Assembly (NCBI GenBank): GCA_030704615.1
Contig: CM060733.1
Span: 44,952,001 to 45,016,000 of the forward strand
Origin: Takakia lepidozioides
Lineage: Eukaryota; Streptophyta; Takakiopsida; Takakiales; Takakiaceae
Reading direction: 5' to 3'
DNA length: 64,000 nucleotides
This document shows, piece after piece, positions 34,023-44,800 of this stretch. A program made the translations under genes and the position numbers. Under the pieces are notes generated by a model. That model did no database searches, was not told where the DNA came from, and saw only the letters and a list, made by a program, of their open reading frames with translations. How positions within the stretch are numbered: position 1 is the first letter of the stretch; every line of letters begins with the position of its first letter.

Positions 34023-34071
34023 AATATGGTGGCGTCAGATCCTCCTTTGGACAAACGTACCGCATTGGGTC

Positions 34072-34345
34072 CTCGCCCATGTCATAGACTGGAAACAAGT
34101 TTAAGAAAGTGTTATGCTAGCTAACTTCATTTTCAGCTGACAGTCTTTGGGCACCTCCTTTGGACTTCAACCGAGGAGGCATTTCTACACGTTTGGATAC
34201 GGAGGCTGGGCATCTGCTCTACAGATTTTAAATTAAAGGTCCTTCTTGCCCATGTCATCGACTGGAAACAAGTTTAGGAAAGTTTTATGTCTAACTTCAT
34301 TTTCAGCGGACAATCTTGGGGCATCAGACCCTCCTTTGGACAGCT
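34072..34345. repeat. Second direct duplication
   Basis: Copies at about 34072-34200 and 34246-34345 share GACTGGAAACAAGTTTA and TCTAACTTCATTTTCAGC-like text. No gene is seen. Confidence 0.6.
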
Positions 34346-34489
34346 TTAAACCAAGGAGGTTGAATTTTTGTAGATTCAAATAGTTAAGTCTGTCTCCAAC
34401 ATAAGTGTATCAAGATGAAAGGCCTCAAAAGGACAGCAGGTGGCAGCCCTGCAAAAGGGCAAAGAGGTCCACGGTGACATCATCAAAGC

Positions 34490-34740
34490 TGATAGTCTTC
34501 CGCTCAGGTCCGAAGGCAGCCCGTTGTTATAGGAATCATTGACTAGCTCTGAAAATTGTGCAAACATGAGCTTTCCAATTACAGCAATAGCCAAGCGCAT
34601 ATTGTCCACAGAGACACCAACGGCTCAGCATCGATAAGTGGATTGTCATTCACTGAGTTGATTTCCCTCTGGATAGCATGTGTTGCAATCCGAATAGTCT
34701 CCACCTGACATAAGACACGCACAAAACAAGGCTGGACATG
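34490..34740 (-). pseudogene. Phenylalanine ammonia-lyase (PAL) fragment, copy A
   Basis: On the minus strand, VETIRIATHAIQREINSVND and NPLID occur in one frame (about 34630-34715) and [21 protein letters not shown] in the next (34490-34609). Both are well-known interior blocks of plant PAL, the first enzyme of the phenylpropanoid pathway, which makes cinnamate from phenylalanine. The two blocks are out of frame with each other. Homology stops near 34490, so about 80 codons remain of a protein of some 700. The MIO (Ala-Ser-Gly) active-site loop lies N-terminal to this and is absent. Confidence 0.85.
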
Positions 34741-34879
34741 TTACAAGACTGGAGCCAATGCCAACTCATCGGTCCTCATTGGGTGTATCCTTGAGGCCTA
34801 TGCACAAAGTAAACAGAGAGTTCATGTTGGGTTCAGTCACTACAGAAAAGCCTCACTTGAGATGGCTACCAGCTAAGTA

Positions 34880-35665
34880 CCACCTGCCCTGATAGCTCTC
34901 ATGGCTTCTCCCCTTGCTAGTCTCGCCCATCAAGAGACTATCCAACATATTTCAAAGTGGACAGATTTATTGTTTTGAGGTCTCTCAGCAAGCTCGGCTT
35001 GAAATTCTCCCACACATCATTAGTCGCATGATGCATCCCATCACTAGATCTTACTTGAAACTTGTGAATATAATTTCTGAGATTGTGCAAGGCTTCTTCA
35101 AGTCTGGTGTAATTAGTGTTCCAAAAAGGGTACAAGTATACAAGTCTGAAGCCTTCACCGAGAACTCCAATATCCAACACAATCCAAACTGCCAAAATGT
35201 GGGCCACAAAGAGGGTGACTTTCATGTCCTGAATGTGTTTTGCAAGACGCTGGAAATAGATCAAGATCGCCTCTTTGCTTTCTCTTGCAGATGATAAACT
35301 GTCAAGATGCACACATACATGCAAATAAGAGAGGGGTTTAGGTTGGGAGGTGATCTTCAACCAGCCAGGGGGGGTTTGCTTGTAAAGCACAACAGAAGCC
35401 TTCCACAAAACTCATAACTATTTTGCCAGTAAATAGGTCTATCCAAGGGGGATGTATTACGATAACTCAATAACAATCCTACAAAAACCACCCAGACAAC
35501 TGCTCATCCAGATGCTCAGCGAAACTAAAAAGCCTTCCACCCACCCCTCCTCCACCACAACACAGCACAATCCAATCAGCAGAGTAAGAAACCTGTCAAA
35601 CACCCCAGAAAAACATGATGAGCTTGCAATCGTTCATGTTTGTGATCCAGACACTCGCTCTCAAC
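34880..35665 (-). repeat. Paralogous block, copy A
   Basis: This block is repeated at about 38190-38710 and 46900-47560 and, most completely, at about 51900-52620. On the minus strand it contains a partly conserved open phrase (SSDGMHHATNDVWENFK) that may be an exon of an unidentified gene. Some copies have it broken. A shorter second echo of the same block is at about 35775-35930. Confidence 0.75.
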
Positions 35666-35939
35666 AAAATTCGCATAACAAATCACTGAAAGCAGAAAAT
35701 GTATTCTCCATGCCTGTTCAATGCCAAAACATGCCCGATTTGCCTGAAGAGTACAAGTTCTCTCAATCATCGTCGCTCTCCCATCAAGAGACTATCCAAC
35801 ATATTTCAAAGTGGACAGATTTTTTGTTTTGAGGTTTTGGTTGCTCATTAAATATATTTATCTCTCAGCAAGCTCAGCTTGAAATTCTCCCACACATCAT
35901 TAGTCGCATGTTGCATCCCATCACTAAAACAGCTTGGGC

Positions 35940-36726
35940 ATTGTTATGTGCAGACGTCGCAAGGAAGCCAGAGCGCCAGCCAACCCTCCTCCATACCTTC
36001 CGAGCGACATGGGGCAAGCATGGGATCATTTGTTGCTGCGCTCATGACCTCACCTGTGTATGGGCAGATAGAATCCCCTCCTGCTGGCAGGGACATAGAG
36101 GCTACCTCTTTGGCTTCCCCAGAATTTGAAAGGTCTGAGGTTAATTGGAAACACGTCCGCCCGTCTTCAGCAGCGCGTCTTCACTTTTTTAGATAAAGTC
36201 TCAGTTCTTTTCCTTGCTAGGCAGCTTCAGCGTTGCCTTCACTCTCCAGATCGCTCCACCCCTCCCCTTCTAGCTTCTTGCTCCCAGTTCTTGCTACCCT
36301 CGACCCTCCCCTTGGGGGTTCCCTGTTCCTCCGTTCTGTCCGCTCTCCGTCCTCACCAAGGACTAGAGCTTCCGCTGCCTTCTCCCTAGCTTCTATGATT
36401 ATCGCACGGTTTCATTAGTGCCCACGTACTACAGCTAAGTAATTGGTCATGCAGTGTTCCTTTTTTTTGTTTTGTTTTCTTAGAAACAGGGGATGGAGGC
36501 GCTGTGTTTCATTGAAGCTGCAAGCCTCCTACTGTAATGGTGTCTTTTTTCTTAAACAGAACATGGATAGTGGCCCTGGAATGCTATTAATGGAAAGAAC
36601 TAAAGAAAGCAAAGAAGTGTTGTCTGCCATTTTCACACGTTTGCCTCTCTGTGTCTGTGCGCCTGTTGTCGTGCGGGTGGGCGTGGGTTGGAAGATCTTG
36701 CCATCCATCTCTGGAAGAGCTTGCAA
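35940..36726 (+). promoter_or_regulatory. Likely promoter and 5' UTR region of GDP-mannose pyrophosphorylase
   Basis: The pyrimidine-rich, GC-richer sequence upstream of the start at 36727 looks like a plant leader. Two strong splice acceptor contexts lie inside it: TTTTGTTTTCTTAG just before 36484, and CTTTTTTCTTAAACAG before about 36561. A leader intron is therefore possible. Boundaries are inferred from sequence style only. Confidence 0.4.
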
Positions 36727-37811
36727 ATGAAGGCCTTGATACTTGTGGGTGGGTTCGGAACCAGGCTGCGGCCTCTGACGTTGAGCGTGCCGAAGCCCCT
36801 GGTGGATTTCGCCAACAAACCCATGATTCTTCACCAGATTGAGGCACTGAAGGAAGCTGGAGTAGACGAGGTTGTTCTGGCTATCAATTATCAGCCAGAG
36901 GTGATGATGAATTTTCTAAGGGACTTTGAGAAGAAGTTGGGTATGAAGATTACATGCTCACAAGAGACAGAGCCAATGGGCACAGCTGGCCCACTGGCCT
37001 TAGCCAGAGACAAGCTGGATGATGGATCTGGTGAGGCCTTTTTTGTGTTGAACAGCGATGTCATCAGCGAATACCCTTTGAAGCAAATGATTGAATTCCA
37101 CAAAAAGCATGGAAGCGAAGCTACAATTATGGTCACTAAGGTGGATGAGCCTTCCAAGTATGGAGTGGTGGTGATGGAAGAAACGACAGGCAGGGTGCAG
37201 AAATTTGTTGAGAAACCGCAGGAATTTGTGGGAAACAAAATCAATGCGGGTATCTATCTTTTGAGTCCAAAAACCCTTCATCGGATTCAGCTCCGGCCAA
37301 CCTCAATTGAGAAAGAGGTATTTCCCAAAATTGCGATTGACAAAAAGCTATATGCCATGGTGTTACCAGGGTTTTGGATGGACATAGGCCAGCCCCGGGA
37401 TTACATCACCGGCCTCCGGCTGTACCTTGATTCCCTCAGCAGGCGGGCACCAGCAATGCTAGCCTTGGGGTCATCTTACCTGGGGAATGTGATTGTGATG
37501 AGAGTGCCCAAATCGGAGAAGGGTGCTTGATTGGGCCAGATGTTTCCATTGGTCAAGGCTGTGTGATCGAGGCAGGAGTTCGGCTCTCTCGCTGTACAAT
37601 CATGAGGGGTGTGAGAGTCAAGAAGCATGCTTGCATTTCAGGAAGTATAATTGGCTGGCACTCCACAGTTGGACAGTGGGCTCGCATCGAGAACATGACT
37701 GTGCTGGGAGAGGATGTCCATGTCTGTGATGAAATCCTCAGCAATGGAGGTGTGGTGCTACCTCACAAAGAGATCAAGACCAGCATCCTCAAGCCTGAAA
37801 TTGTCATGTGA
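36727..37811 (+). pseudogene. GDP-mannose pyrophosphorylase (mannose-1-phosphate guanylyltransferase), one-base frameshift
   Basis: The protein forms GDP-mannose from mannose-1-phosphate and GTP in the cytosol, feeding cell-wall, glycan and ascorbate synthesis. The ATG at 36727 begins [20 protein letters not shown], the nucleotidyltransferase signature. Further on are the NSD metal motif (residues 109-111), FVEKP (160-164) and DIGQPRD (219-225). After residue 257 one base is missing near 37497, so the main frame stops early at 37528. The other frame resumes with GPDVSIGQGCVIEAGVRLSR, the left-handed beta-helix, and ends KPEIVM at 37811. Counting one missing base, the length is exactly 361 codons, the family's usual size, with no intron in the coding part. 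It is either a recent pseudogene or a sequencing error in a live gene. Confidence 0.9.
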
Positions 37812-38160
37812 TCATGCAGGAGAATTCACGTGGTGCCCCACCTGCTCTTCTCTAGCTAGCAAATCAACTTCTAACATTGCAACTCCTTTGATTACAAGTG
37901 TGAATGCTGTTCCCTATTCACAAATTGCTGATCCTCAAAGAGAAGTCATAAAACGAGAATGTTGTAGCATGGTAAAGTCAGAACCATTTCCTTTGAAATT
38001 TTGCAAGGCCTAGAATAAGTGCAGCACAGAACAGGACAGTCAACATAGAGATGCTCAGTGGAAAAACATCCACCATTGCCTTGGCGTAGACACTAACCAA
38101 ATCTAATTAACCACAAGGCATTGGATGGCAAAACTCGGGCACCTAAGGATTTTAATTTTT
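37812..38160. other. 3' flank of GDP-mannose pyrophosphorylase
   Basis: There is no further gene. No poly-A tract follows the stop, which argues against a young processed pseudogene. Confidence 0.4.
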
Positions 38161-38164
38161 TCCC

Positions 38165-39905
38165 CTCTAATACTCTTCAATAAAGTTTCCAGGGCACTGC
38201 CCACACAATCCAAACTGCCAAAATGTAGGCCACAAAGGGGGTGATTCTTTCAGATCCTGAATGTGTTTGCAAGACGCTGGAAATAAATCCAGTTCTGGCT
38301 GAAAGTCTGAAACAATCTCCTCTTTGCTTTCTCTTGCACATGATAAACTGTCAAGATGCACACATACATGTAAATAAGAGAAGGATTTACATTGGGATGT
38401 GCTCGTCAACCAGCCAGGGGGGGGTTTGCTTATAAAGCACAACAGAAGCCTTCCACAAAACTCATAACTATTTTGCCAGTAAATACGTCTATTCAACGGG
38501 GATATATTACATTAACTCAATAACCATCCTACAAAAACCACCAGACAACTGCTCATCCAGATACTCAGCAGAACAAAAAAGCCTTCCACCCACCCCTCCT
38601 TCAGCACAACACAGCACAATCCAATCAGCAGAGTAAGAAACCTGTCAAACACCCCAGAAAAACATGATGCACCTTGCAATCGTTCATCCAGACACACGCC
38701 ATGGTCAGACATTTGCATGTTTTATATTGTTGGAGGAGCAGCCGGTCAGTTTAAAACACCACATCCATCACTGATGGGTGACCTATGATAAGCTGATGGC
38801 TGTACGTCCAATGACAGGCAGCACGCCAGTTTTTGACCAAAGTCTAGACAAACAGACACAACCATTCACAAAAACTTCAACCCAACAAAAACTGCCATGA
38901 CAAGTTGACAACCACTCAAAGCAAAGCCAAAAAGCCTCCTATTGAGCAGACCAAGAAAGCTTGTCCAACACCCCAAACACACCCAGACACCCCAGACAAC
39001 GATGAGGCTTGCAATGCATCTCAAGTCGCGTGCCACTGTCCAGACAACCCGTGGTGCCGAGATTCTACAAACCTGGCTACCACACCCTCCCTCTGGTAGA
39101 CGATTGACAGTCAGCCCCCACAGTACACTAGCCCTGGCTTTCTCAAGCCATACATAGGTTGAGTAGTGTGCTGTGGTGCACCCTACTATTGGCTCAAATG
39201 GAGGGTCATTGATCCAAAACCCAATATGACACAGGAAGCAAGAGAAGTAGAGAGAATGTACTCATAATCCGTTGTTGGCCATAGCCTTGTGGCCATTGAC
39301 CCCGCGCCCAGTTTGAGGGGAACACAAAGAAACAGAAATTACCTTTGTCGGGGGCTGATGCCGGTCGTATGAAACATGCAAACCTGGAAACATGCAAGTG
39401 ATCCGAGTTTTCCAGATATCCTCTAGAAATCCCTTCACACAAACATCAATCTGCTGTGTAGAGAAGTAGGTGAGCATCTGCTTCAAAAGACCATGAAAGC
39501 AGAACTCCAGGTTAGACGTGCTTGATGCCTACACAGAGTGCTTCTGGAGCTATGTACGAACCATTGACTTTCATTCCAAGAGAATTGAAGGCCTGTGTAG
39601 GCCGATAGCAAAAACTATCCATGGGTAATTCAGCTACCAAACTTGTTCCAGCTCTGCAAAGAAGCTGTAAAACAGCGTCAAGGATAGTTCTCAGATGTCA
39701 CTACCTTCGTATGTGAAAAACCTTTCTTCTCCATACTTCAGATTGAAACCAAACACAACAGCTACCCATCGCAGTGAAGCATTGAACCACATTTTGATGT
39801 CAGTTTCGATACACACTTTGGAACTGCAATTGATCAACAAATAGGACAGAGATATTAGCAGGATTGCAGGTCCAAATCCCCTTCAATCGGGCCTGTTCCA
39901 TCTAC
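38165..39905 (-). repeat. Paralogous block, copy B
   Basis: This block is parallel to 46960-48150 and 51940-53880. On the minus strand it includes, from high to low, a copy of the unidentified spliced gene (coding phrases at about 39600-39850, YRPTQAFNSLGMKVNGSYIA at about 39550-39620, and QQIDVCVKGFLEDIWKTR near 39390-39470), then unique spacer, then the block shared with 34880-35665. Frames are partly broken. Confidence 0.75.
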
Positions 39906-39912
39906 ACATCTC

Positions 39913-39970
39913 TCATTCCATTTCTTCAGCAACATCAACTTCACTGTTGCGGACGCACACGCGATTATGT
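39913..39970 (-). pseudogene. eL29 (RPL29) exon 2 remnant, copy B
   Basis: On the minus strand only the C-terminal end of exon 2 remains (HNRVCVRNSEVDVAEEME then stop). The first half of the exon is replaced by unrelated sequence at about 39971. The intact parallel copy is at 53881-53979. Confidence 0.8.
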
Positions 39971-40014
39971 ACAAAACCAGAATGATGTAAAAGAAAATAT
40001 GAAACTGGTTTCGC

Positions 40015-40086
40015 AGTGTAAAGCGCCCTCGGGCGGGTCGTCAAATCGTGGTCGTGGAAACTCCTCGAGGGCAGGTGCTTTACACT
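40015..40086. repeat. Short hairpin element, copy B
   Basis: Inverted ends AGTGTAAAGC (40015-40024) and GCTTTACACT (40077-40086) enclose a GC-rich 52-base centre with a second inner pairing (GCCCTCG and CGAGGGC). The same element sits at 48473-48544 and, inside the eL29 intron, at 54705-54776, so it predates the duplications. It may be a tiny MITE or a structured RNA. Confidence 0.75.
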
Positions 40087-40422
40087 ATGCATAAAGCATA
40101 GACTCTCGTTGCAGAAGCTCCTACCATGCAAATATACTTGCTGATGTATGGTTGTCTCATATTTCAATAGCGTCACACACTTGTGCATAAAGTGACTGAG
40201 ACCATCAGTGACTTAGAAAGCTAGTGTGTTCTCATACGCTTAATTGGTGTGAAGTATTGACAGCAGGGGAGGCAAGAACATGAACATCTGCACAAGCGCA
40301 GCATAGTTCATGGAGAGGAACCGAGATGACTTTTACGCCTCCAACTCCCTTCTTCAACACCAGAGAGAAATCAACAAGTTACCTGAGATATCTGGCACAG
40401 CCAGCGGACAAAAATGCATGGC

Positions 40423-40689
40423 TCAGAGCCGTGGAGAAGTGGGGATTTCATCGTAGGGGTTGTTGCGGCCCGCCAGGCGGCTGAGGCGAAGGTCCATAAG
40501 AAACTTGTGGTTGTTTTTGTCGGTGTTCCATGAGCCGTAAGCTTTCACAGGCTGCGCCCAAGCCTGCTTCATCTTGTCACATTGTGCTTTGGTGGTCTGC
40601 AGATGCGCCCGCCACTTGGTATCTCTTTCCTCCGGATCCTCCATGGATCTTCTTATCCAGGCCTCCACAAACTCCGTTATGAATCCCAT
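40423..40689 (-). CDS. Small 88-residue conserved plant protein, intact copy
   Basis: An open frame from the ATG at 40689 to TGA at 40423 reads MGFITEFVEAWIRRSMEDPE at the start and AGRNNPYDEIPTSP near the end. A telo-box (AAACCCTAG on the minus strand, plus 40736-40744) lies about 47 bp upstream of the start, as is common in plant housekeeping promoters. The pattern MGF-EF...MEDPEERD...C-K-K-WA-P...YG-W...GR-PYD recalls a small plant protein family that I associate, from memory, with mitochondrial complex I; I am not certain. There is no signal peptide or clear membrane span. A second copy (49171-49436) has lost one base. Whether more exons follow is unknown. Confidence 0.6.
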   Translation of the reverse strand: MGFITEFVEAWIRRSMEDPEERDTKWRAHLQTTKAQCDKMKQAWAQPVKAYGSWNTDKNNHKFLMDLRLSRLAGRNNPYDEIPTSPRL

Positions 40690-40735
40690 GTCGTCTCTCT
40701 GTGTCTCTCTAAGTACCTCTCTCCAATTTCTCCCC

Positions 40736-40744
40736 CTAGGGTTT
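40736..40744 (-). promoter_or_regulatory. Telo-box upstream of the 88-codon gene
   Basis: The motif AAACCCTAG stands 47 bp before the ATG at 40689. The same motif occurs at the same place in the damaged paralog (49479-49487), so both copies kept the promoter core. Confidence 0.55.
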
Positions 40745-40759
40745 GCTCTTGTGCTTTCT

Positions 40760-41375
40760 CCGGCACTTTCTTGGAGGTGGAAAAGGTTGGATTATATCCC
40801 GTTCACACATGCTACTTCACATGAAAAATGGACATCCACATCCATGAAGCGGTCTTCACTGGAGAGAGCATTGATGGGGTATGGCATTGCCCACTTGTTT
40901 ACCTGCTAGATAGATTAGTGCTGTTTGGCCATCTTGAGACTTGGTAATGGAGGTGCGTTGAAGGTGACTATGTCTAAGAATGCTACATTGACAGGTAGAG
41001 GTTGGACCGTAGGATCAAAATGTCTGCAGAAATCGCCAAACATCCATAGGCTGAGTATCAGATCCACGGAGCCTTCATCGAGTCATGGGCTAAACAAGGA
41101 ATCTTATGCACAAGTTATGGTACACCCTTTCGTACAGCTTGTGTGGGGAAATATCATGTACGTCGCGCCTCCCTCTCTACTTGAATAAACATGACAACTT
41201 CTATTAGTTGAATTTTTTACGGTGTCCAGCATGCACAGATGATCAGACCACACTCTCTCCTAGATCCATGTCTGTTACCAATGCAATATCACCCATGACA
41301 TTGTATGTCATGGACAAATTATTGCACACTTAACAGCTGGTTCACAGACTAGGGCTTGATGACCGCCTTACCGTG
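40760..41375. other. Spacer within copy B, with one arm of a dispersed repeat
   Basis: The sequence at about 41114-41310 matches the right arm (49893-50051) of the inverted repeat at 49555-50051. No gene is called. Confidence 0.5.
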
Positions 41376-41420
41376 CAGGTGGGTGGAGGGCTAGTCGAGT
41401 ATCACAACATCCATGCAGCT

Positions 41421-41860
41421 TGTAAAGCCCCATATTTGCTTAGCCTAGAAATGACCCATTTCATCCGAACGGCGATACACATCCACTGTATAAAATTTTG
41501 GCGGATAAAGCCGTTAAGTTTTGGGCTGGTGGCGACATCCTGGCCCTTCATCAGATCTAGGGCTACAAGGCGGCGCCGTGGGCTTTGGCTTGTGACGCCT
41601 CGCCACGCGGCGGGCCACTAAAGCTAGGGCTTTTGTATAAAAATGGCGCCCTGACACAAGGTCAGGGCGGTGTACTCGGGTGTTAGTGTATATGTGATTT
41701 TGGTGTACAAGCTTTGGATGAGAGCTGCTTTGTGTCAGATCCGTGTGTTTGATCTTCTTCTCGTGAGTTGTCTGCTCTTTCTGCTCGCCTCTTTATTGTG
41801 AAACATTGCTTCTTGAGAGGAAATGAGTATATGCTTCAGGCTTGTTTTATGGTAGAAACG
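41421..41860 (+). mobile_element. 5' LTR of a Ty3-type retroelement (family C)
   Basis: It starts TGTAAAGCCCCATATTTGCT and matches the 3' LTR at 46043-46484 at both ends. A TATA-like motif (GTATAAAATT) is at about 41488. Compared with the 3' LTR, the middle stretch 41519-41651 is inverted (see findings). The last bases differ from the 3' LTR and lack a clean CA end, so the right boundary is approximate. Confidence 0.8.
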
Positions 41861-44800
41861 CCGGGTACCATAGGCATTGATGGATCTTGCCTGCGTTGTC
41901 CGGGTTAGTTAGGTCTTTCTTGCGGGATCTGCTCTACATCATGCTGCCTAAGTGGTTCGCTAATGCGTGTTATCAATGGCGGCTCCTCGCCTTGCCGTAT
42001 TTTTTCCTGCTGTTGTGATAACACCGTCTCATATTGCATGTTGGGGTGTGGTTGCAGGGAATGGCTACTGTTCGTGACTTATCTTATATAGCTCGTAGAG
42101 AAGGGGAGAGCCTGCTTCTTCATATTAGTGTGGAACTTGTTGTTGAAATAAATCCTTGTGTGGAAACTAACCCTGCTATCACTCTTTGTTCTGTTGGTGT
42201 CGTTCCTATTGCTCTTCCACTTGTTGAAACCAACCCTGTCGTTTCTCACTCTGTCGACATTCTTGTTGTTGCTAACACGACCAACGGCGTGCGGCCTGGA
42301 AGTGTTGCCTTGCCAGCGTCGCCTCTCCTTGAACCAACTACTTGTGTTCCAGCCCTTGTTGTTTCATTGGGTTCTCCTGGTGGTAGTGATTATGACAATT
42401 TAGATGAGGCAGAGGCGTGGTCACCAAAATCTGACAGCTCTAGATAGTTGTGATCCGGAATACTATAATTTTGACAACTTTGTTGATCCTGGACCTGAAT
42501 ATTTTGAGAGTAGGCAGTAGGCAACAGAATTAGAGATGAATATCGAGTTGTCACAGGAAGTATGTCGCGCACCTCACTTCGGTAAGCTCCCCTTCAAGTC
42601 ATAGTTACTCACTTTGATGTGCGCGCCTAACTCCCAACCTGGCCGTCGGGCCAACTTGGAGCTTCGGCTGCTCACCGGGACATAACGGTCCCCCTTTGTT
42701 CTTCCAAAAGACCCTCCACCAATTTGGGCCTAGTGGGAATTCCCTTTGGTAGTTGGCAGTCCAGAATAGCTCCCCACTCCTTGGTCGCTTTCCGGCTCGC
42801 TCGCTTACTCACTAGTTTTTGGTCATCAACGGGCTTGCACCGTTCTCGGGGTTACTACTCCCTATATACTTCTGTGACTGTCCGCGGGGGTTTCACAAAC
42901 AACCATGCCATTTTATGGCGAACCACCACGAAGACCCTCGACTTCCGGTGATGAGTCGCGGTGAGTCTTGGCCCACCCACCACGGTCCCATTGGACCGTG
43001 ATGAGTCCCAAGACTCCCCACGACTCCCACCACGAGGTCTTCGCCCCATGGTGAGTCTTATGCCACCCCCACTAAGTCCCGCTAAGCTACCACCACCCCT
43101 TGTGGAGCCACCCCCCACCGCAACCCGGTGTGCGGGGCTCCACCTAGTGAGCGTCTCAACCTCCTTGAGTGCCTTGGGTACTCAAGGGTGCTTCAGCCCC
43201 CCGTACCTATCGCTGCCACTGCCCCCACCACAGGGGCAGCCCCTCCTATGTCCCGACCCCCTGCCCTCAAGGCAAAAGGCCGCGACAAAGTAAATGATCT
43301 GTTGTGTGAGATATGTGACGAGGATCAGCTTTGGTTTGAGCGTATAGAAAGAGCTGTCGTGGGTGACCTTGCTGCATTAACCAGTCATCACGAGGCCCTA
43401 TCACGAAACCTTTGCTTGAGCCTAGTGCGGTGGTGTCCAGAGCCAGACAGCTTGCTAAGAGAGAATTCGAGTTACGCAACGAAGAACGTTTGTTGTCCAG
43501 AACGATTAAGTCGTGTTTTCTGAATTGACCTGGTTAGAAGTTGGTTTGTATTTACCTCTCTCTAGTGTTCGAAGTGCGGAGCTTCATCATGGCCCTAGTG
43601 TGGTAGGGCGAAGTTGGTTGTCGTTAATGTTACAAGGCACGGGAGCTTTGATCTTGAGAGCACTATGGTTTCAGCTCCGGCCCTGGGCCTTGGCGCCTAT
43701 TCATTCACAGTTGGTTGATGGTATGAAGGGTGGGGGCCTTGACAATGCAGTCGTCTGATTTAGTAGTCTTGGGTGTGGGTATTACCTCTGCTTCACAGCG
43801 AGTGGTTTGCCCGAGTACGTTTGAGAGATTGAGTGACTATTCGAGCTCGGTTGTACTTTCGCGCACATGGAGAGAGGGTGACATAACCCGCGTTGGTTTT
43901 TGGCTTAAGGAAGCTGACGGTTGGGAGTGGCTGGCGTTGGAAGTCTATGAGTTGCAGTCACACAAAGTGCTGAGGGTGGTATATTGTTCCACTTGGGTTC
44001 CAGAGGACAACTCGCCTAGTGCTCGGCCTACTCTCCATATCCATGCTGCTAAAAGTGCAGTTATGGATGATCAGCTACATGCTACGCTACTCCAACAATC
44101 CCAATCAGGGCGTTTGCCAGCTGGCATTTCCGAGTCGTTGCATAAACAAATCATCTATCATATGTCTACTCACCGTTCATGGGTGATAAGCTTTTCAAGG
44201 AGCTCACTAGAGGGGGAGTGCCATGCTACTTGGAGGTGCCACCATGGAGGCAGCTGAATGCTTTATTGAAGCGTTTCCATTGTTCCTTGTATGCACGTCA
44301 CCTTGGTATCAAGAAAATTGTGGCCCACATCTAAGAGGTATACTATTGGCTGGAAATTCACCGAGACGTCACGGAATTCATCTCCAAGTGTGAAAGTTAT
44401 TATGCTAACATTGCTCTCCCTAGGGCCCGGATCTTGTATGAGCTGCAGCCTTTGCCTGTCATCCATGCTTTTGCTCGTGTTGGCATTGACTTCGTAGAAC
44501 CCCTCGCACTCACGTCAAAGGGTCGAAGCTACCTTTGTGTTGCTACCGACTATTTGACTAAGTGGGTGGAAGTCTGGCTTTTGCGTTCCAAGGCTAGTGA
44601 TGCTATAGCTTAGTTCTTCTTCAATGCGATCCTTATGCGGCATGGGTGTCCTCGGGAGATACTAACAGATCAGGGCAAGGAGTTTTGTAACCAGCTCCTC
44701 ACAGTGATTTGCTTCAACTTCGGTATTAAGCATTCCACCACTGTTCCATACCATCCCCAGACCAATGGCCTCACGGAACGCTTCAACCAACTCTTTGCCG

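Noticed and set aside
36529-36847. Minus-strand frames of 60-100 codons over the start of the pyrophosphorylase gene
   Set aside because: They are antisense shadows of the well-supported plus-strand gene and its leader.
42855-43293. Long frames inside the family B solo LTR
   Set aside because: They lie entirely in an LTR, overlap on both strands, and vary with the LTR copy; there is no protein similarity.
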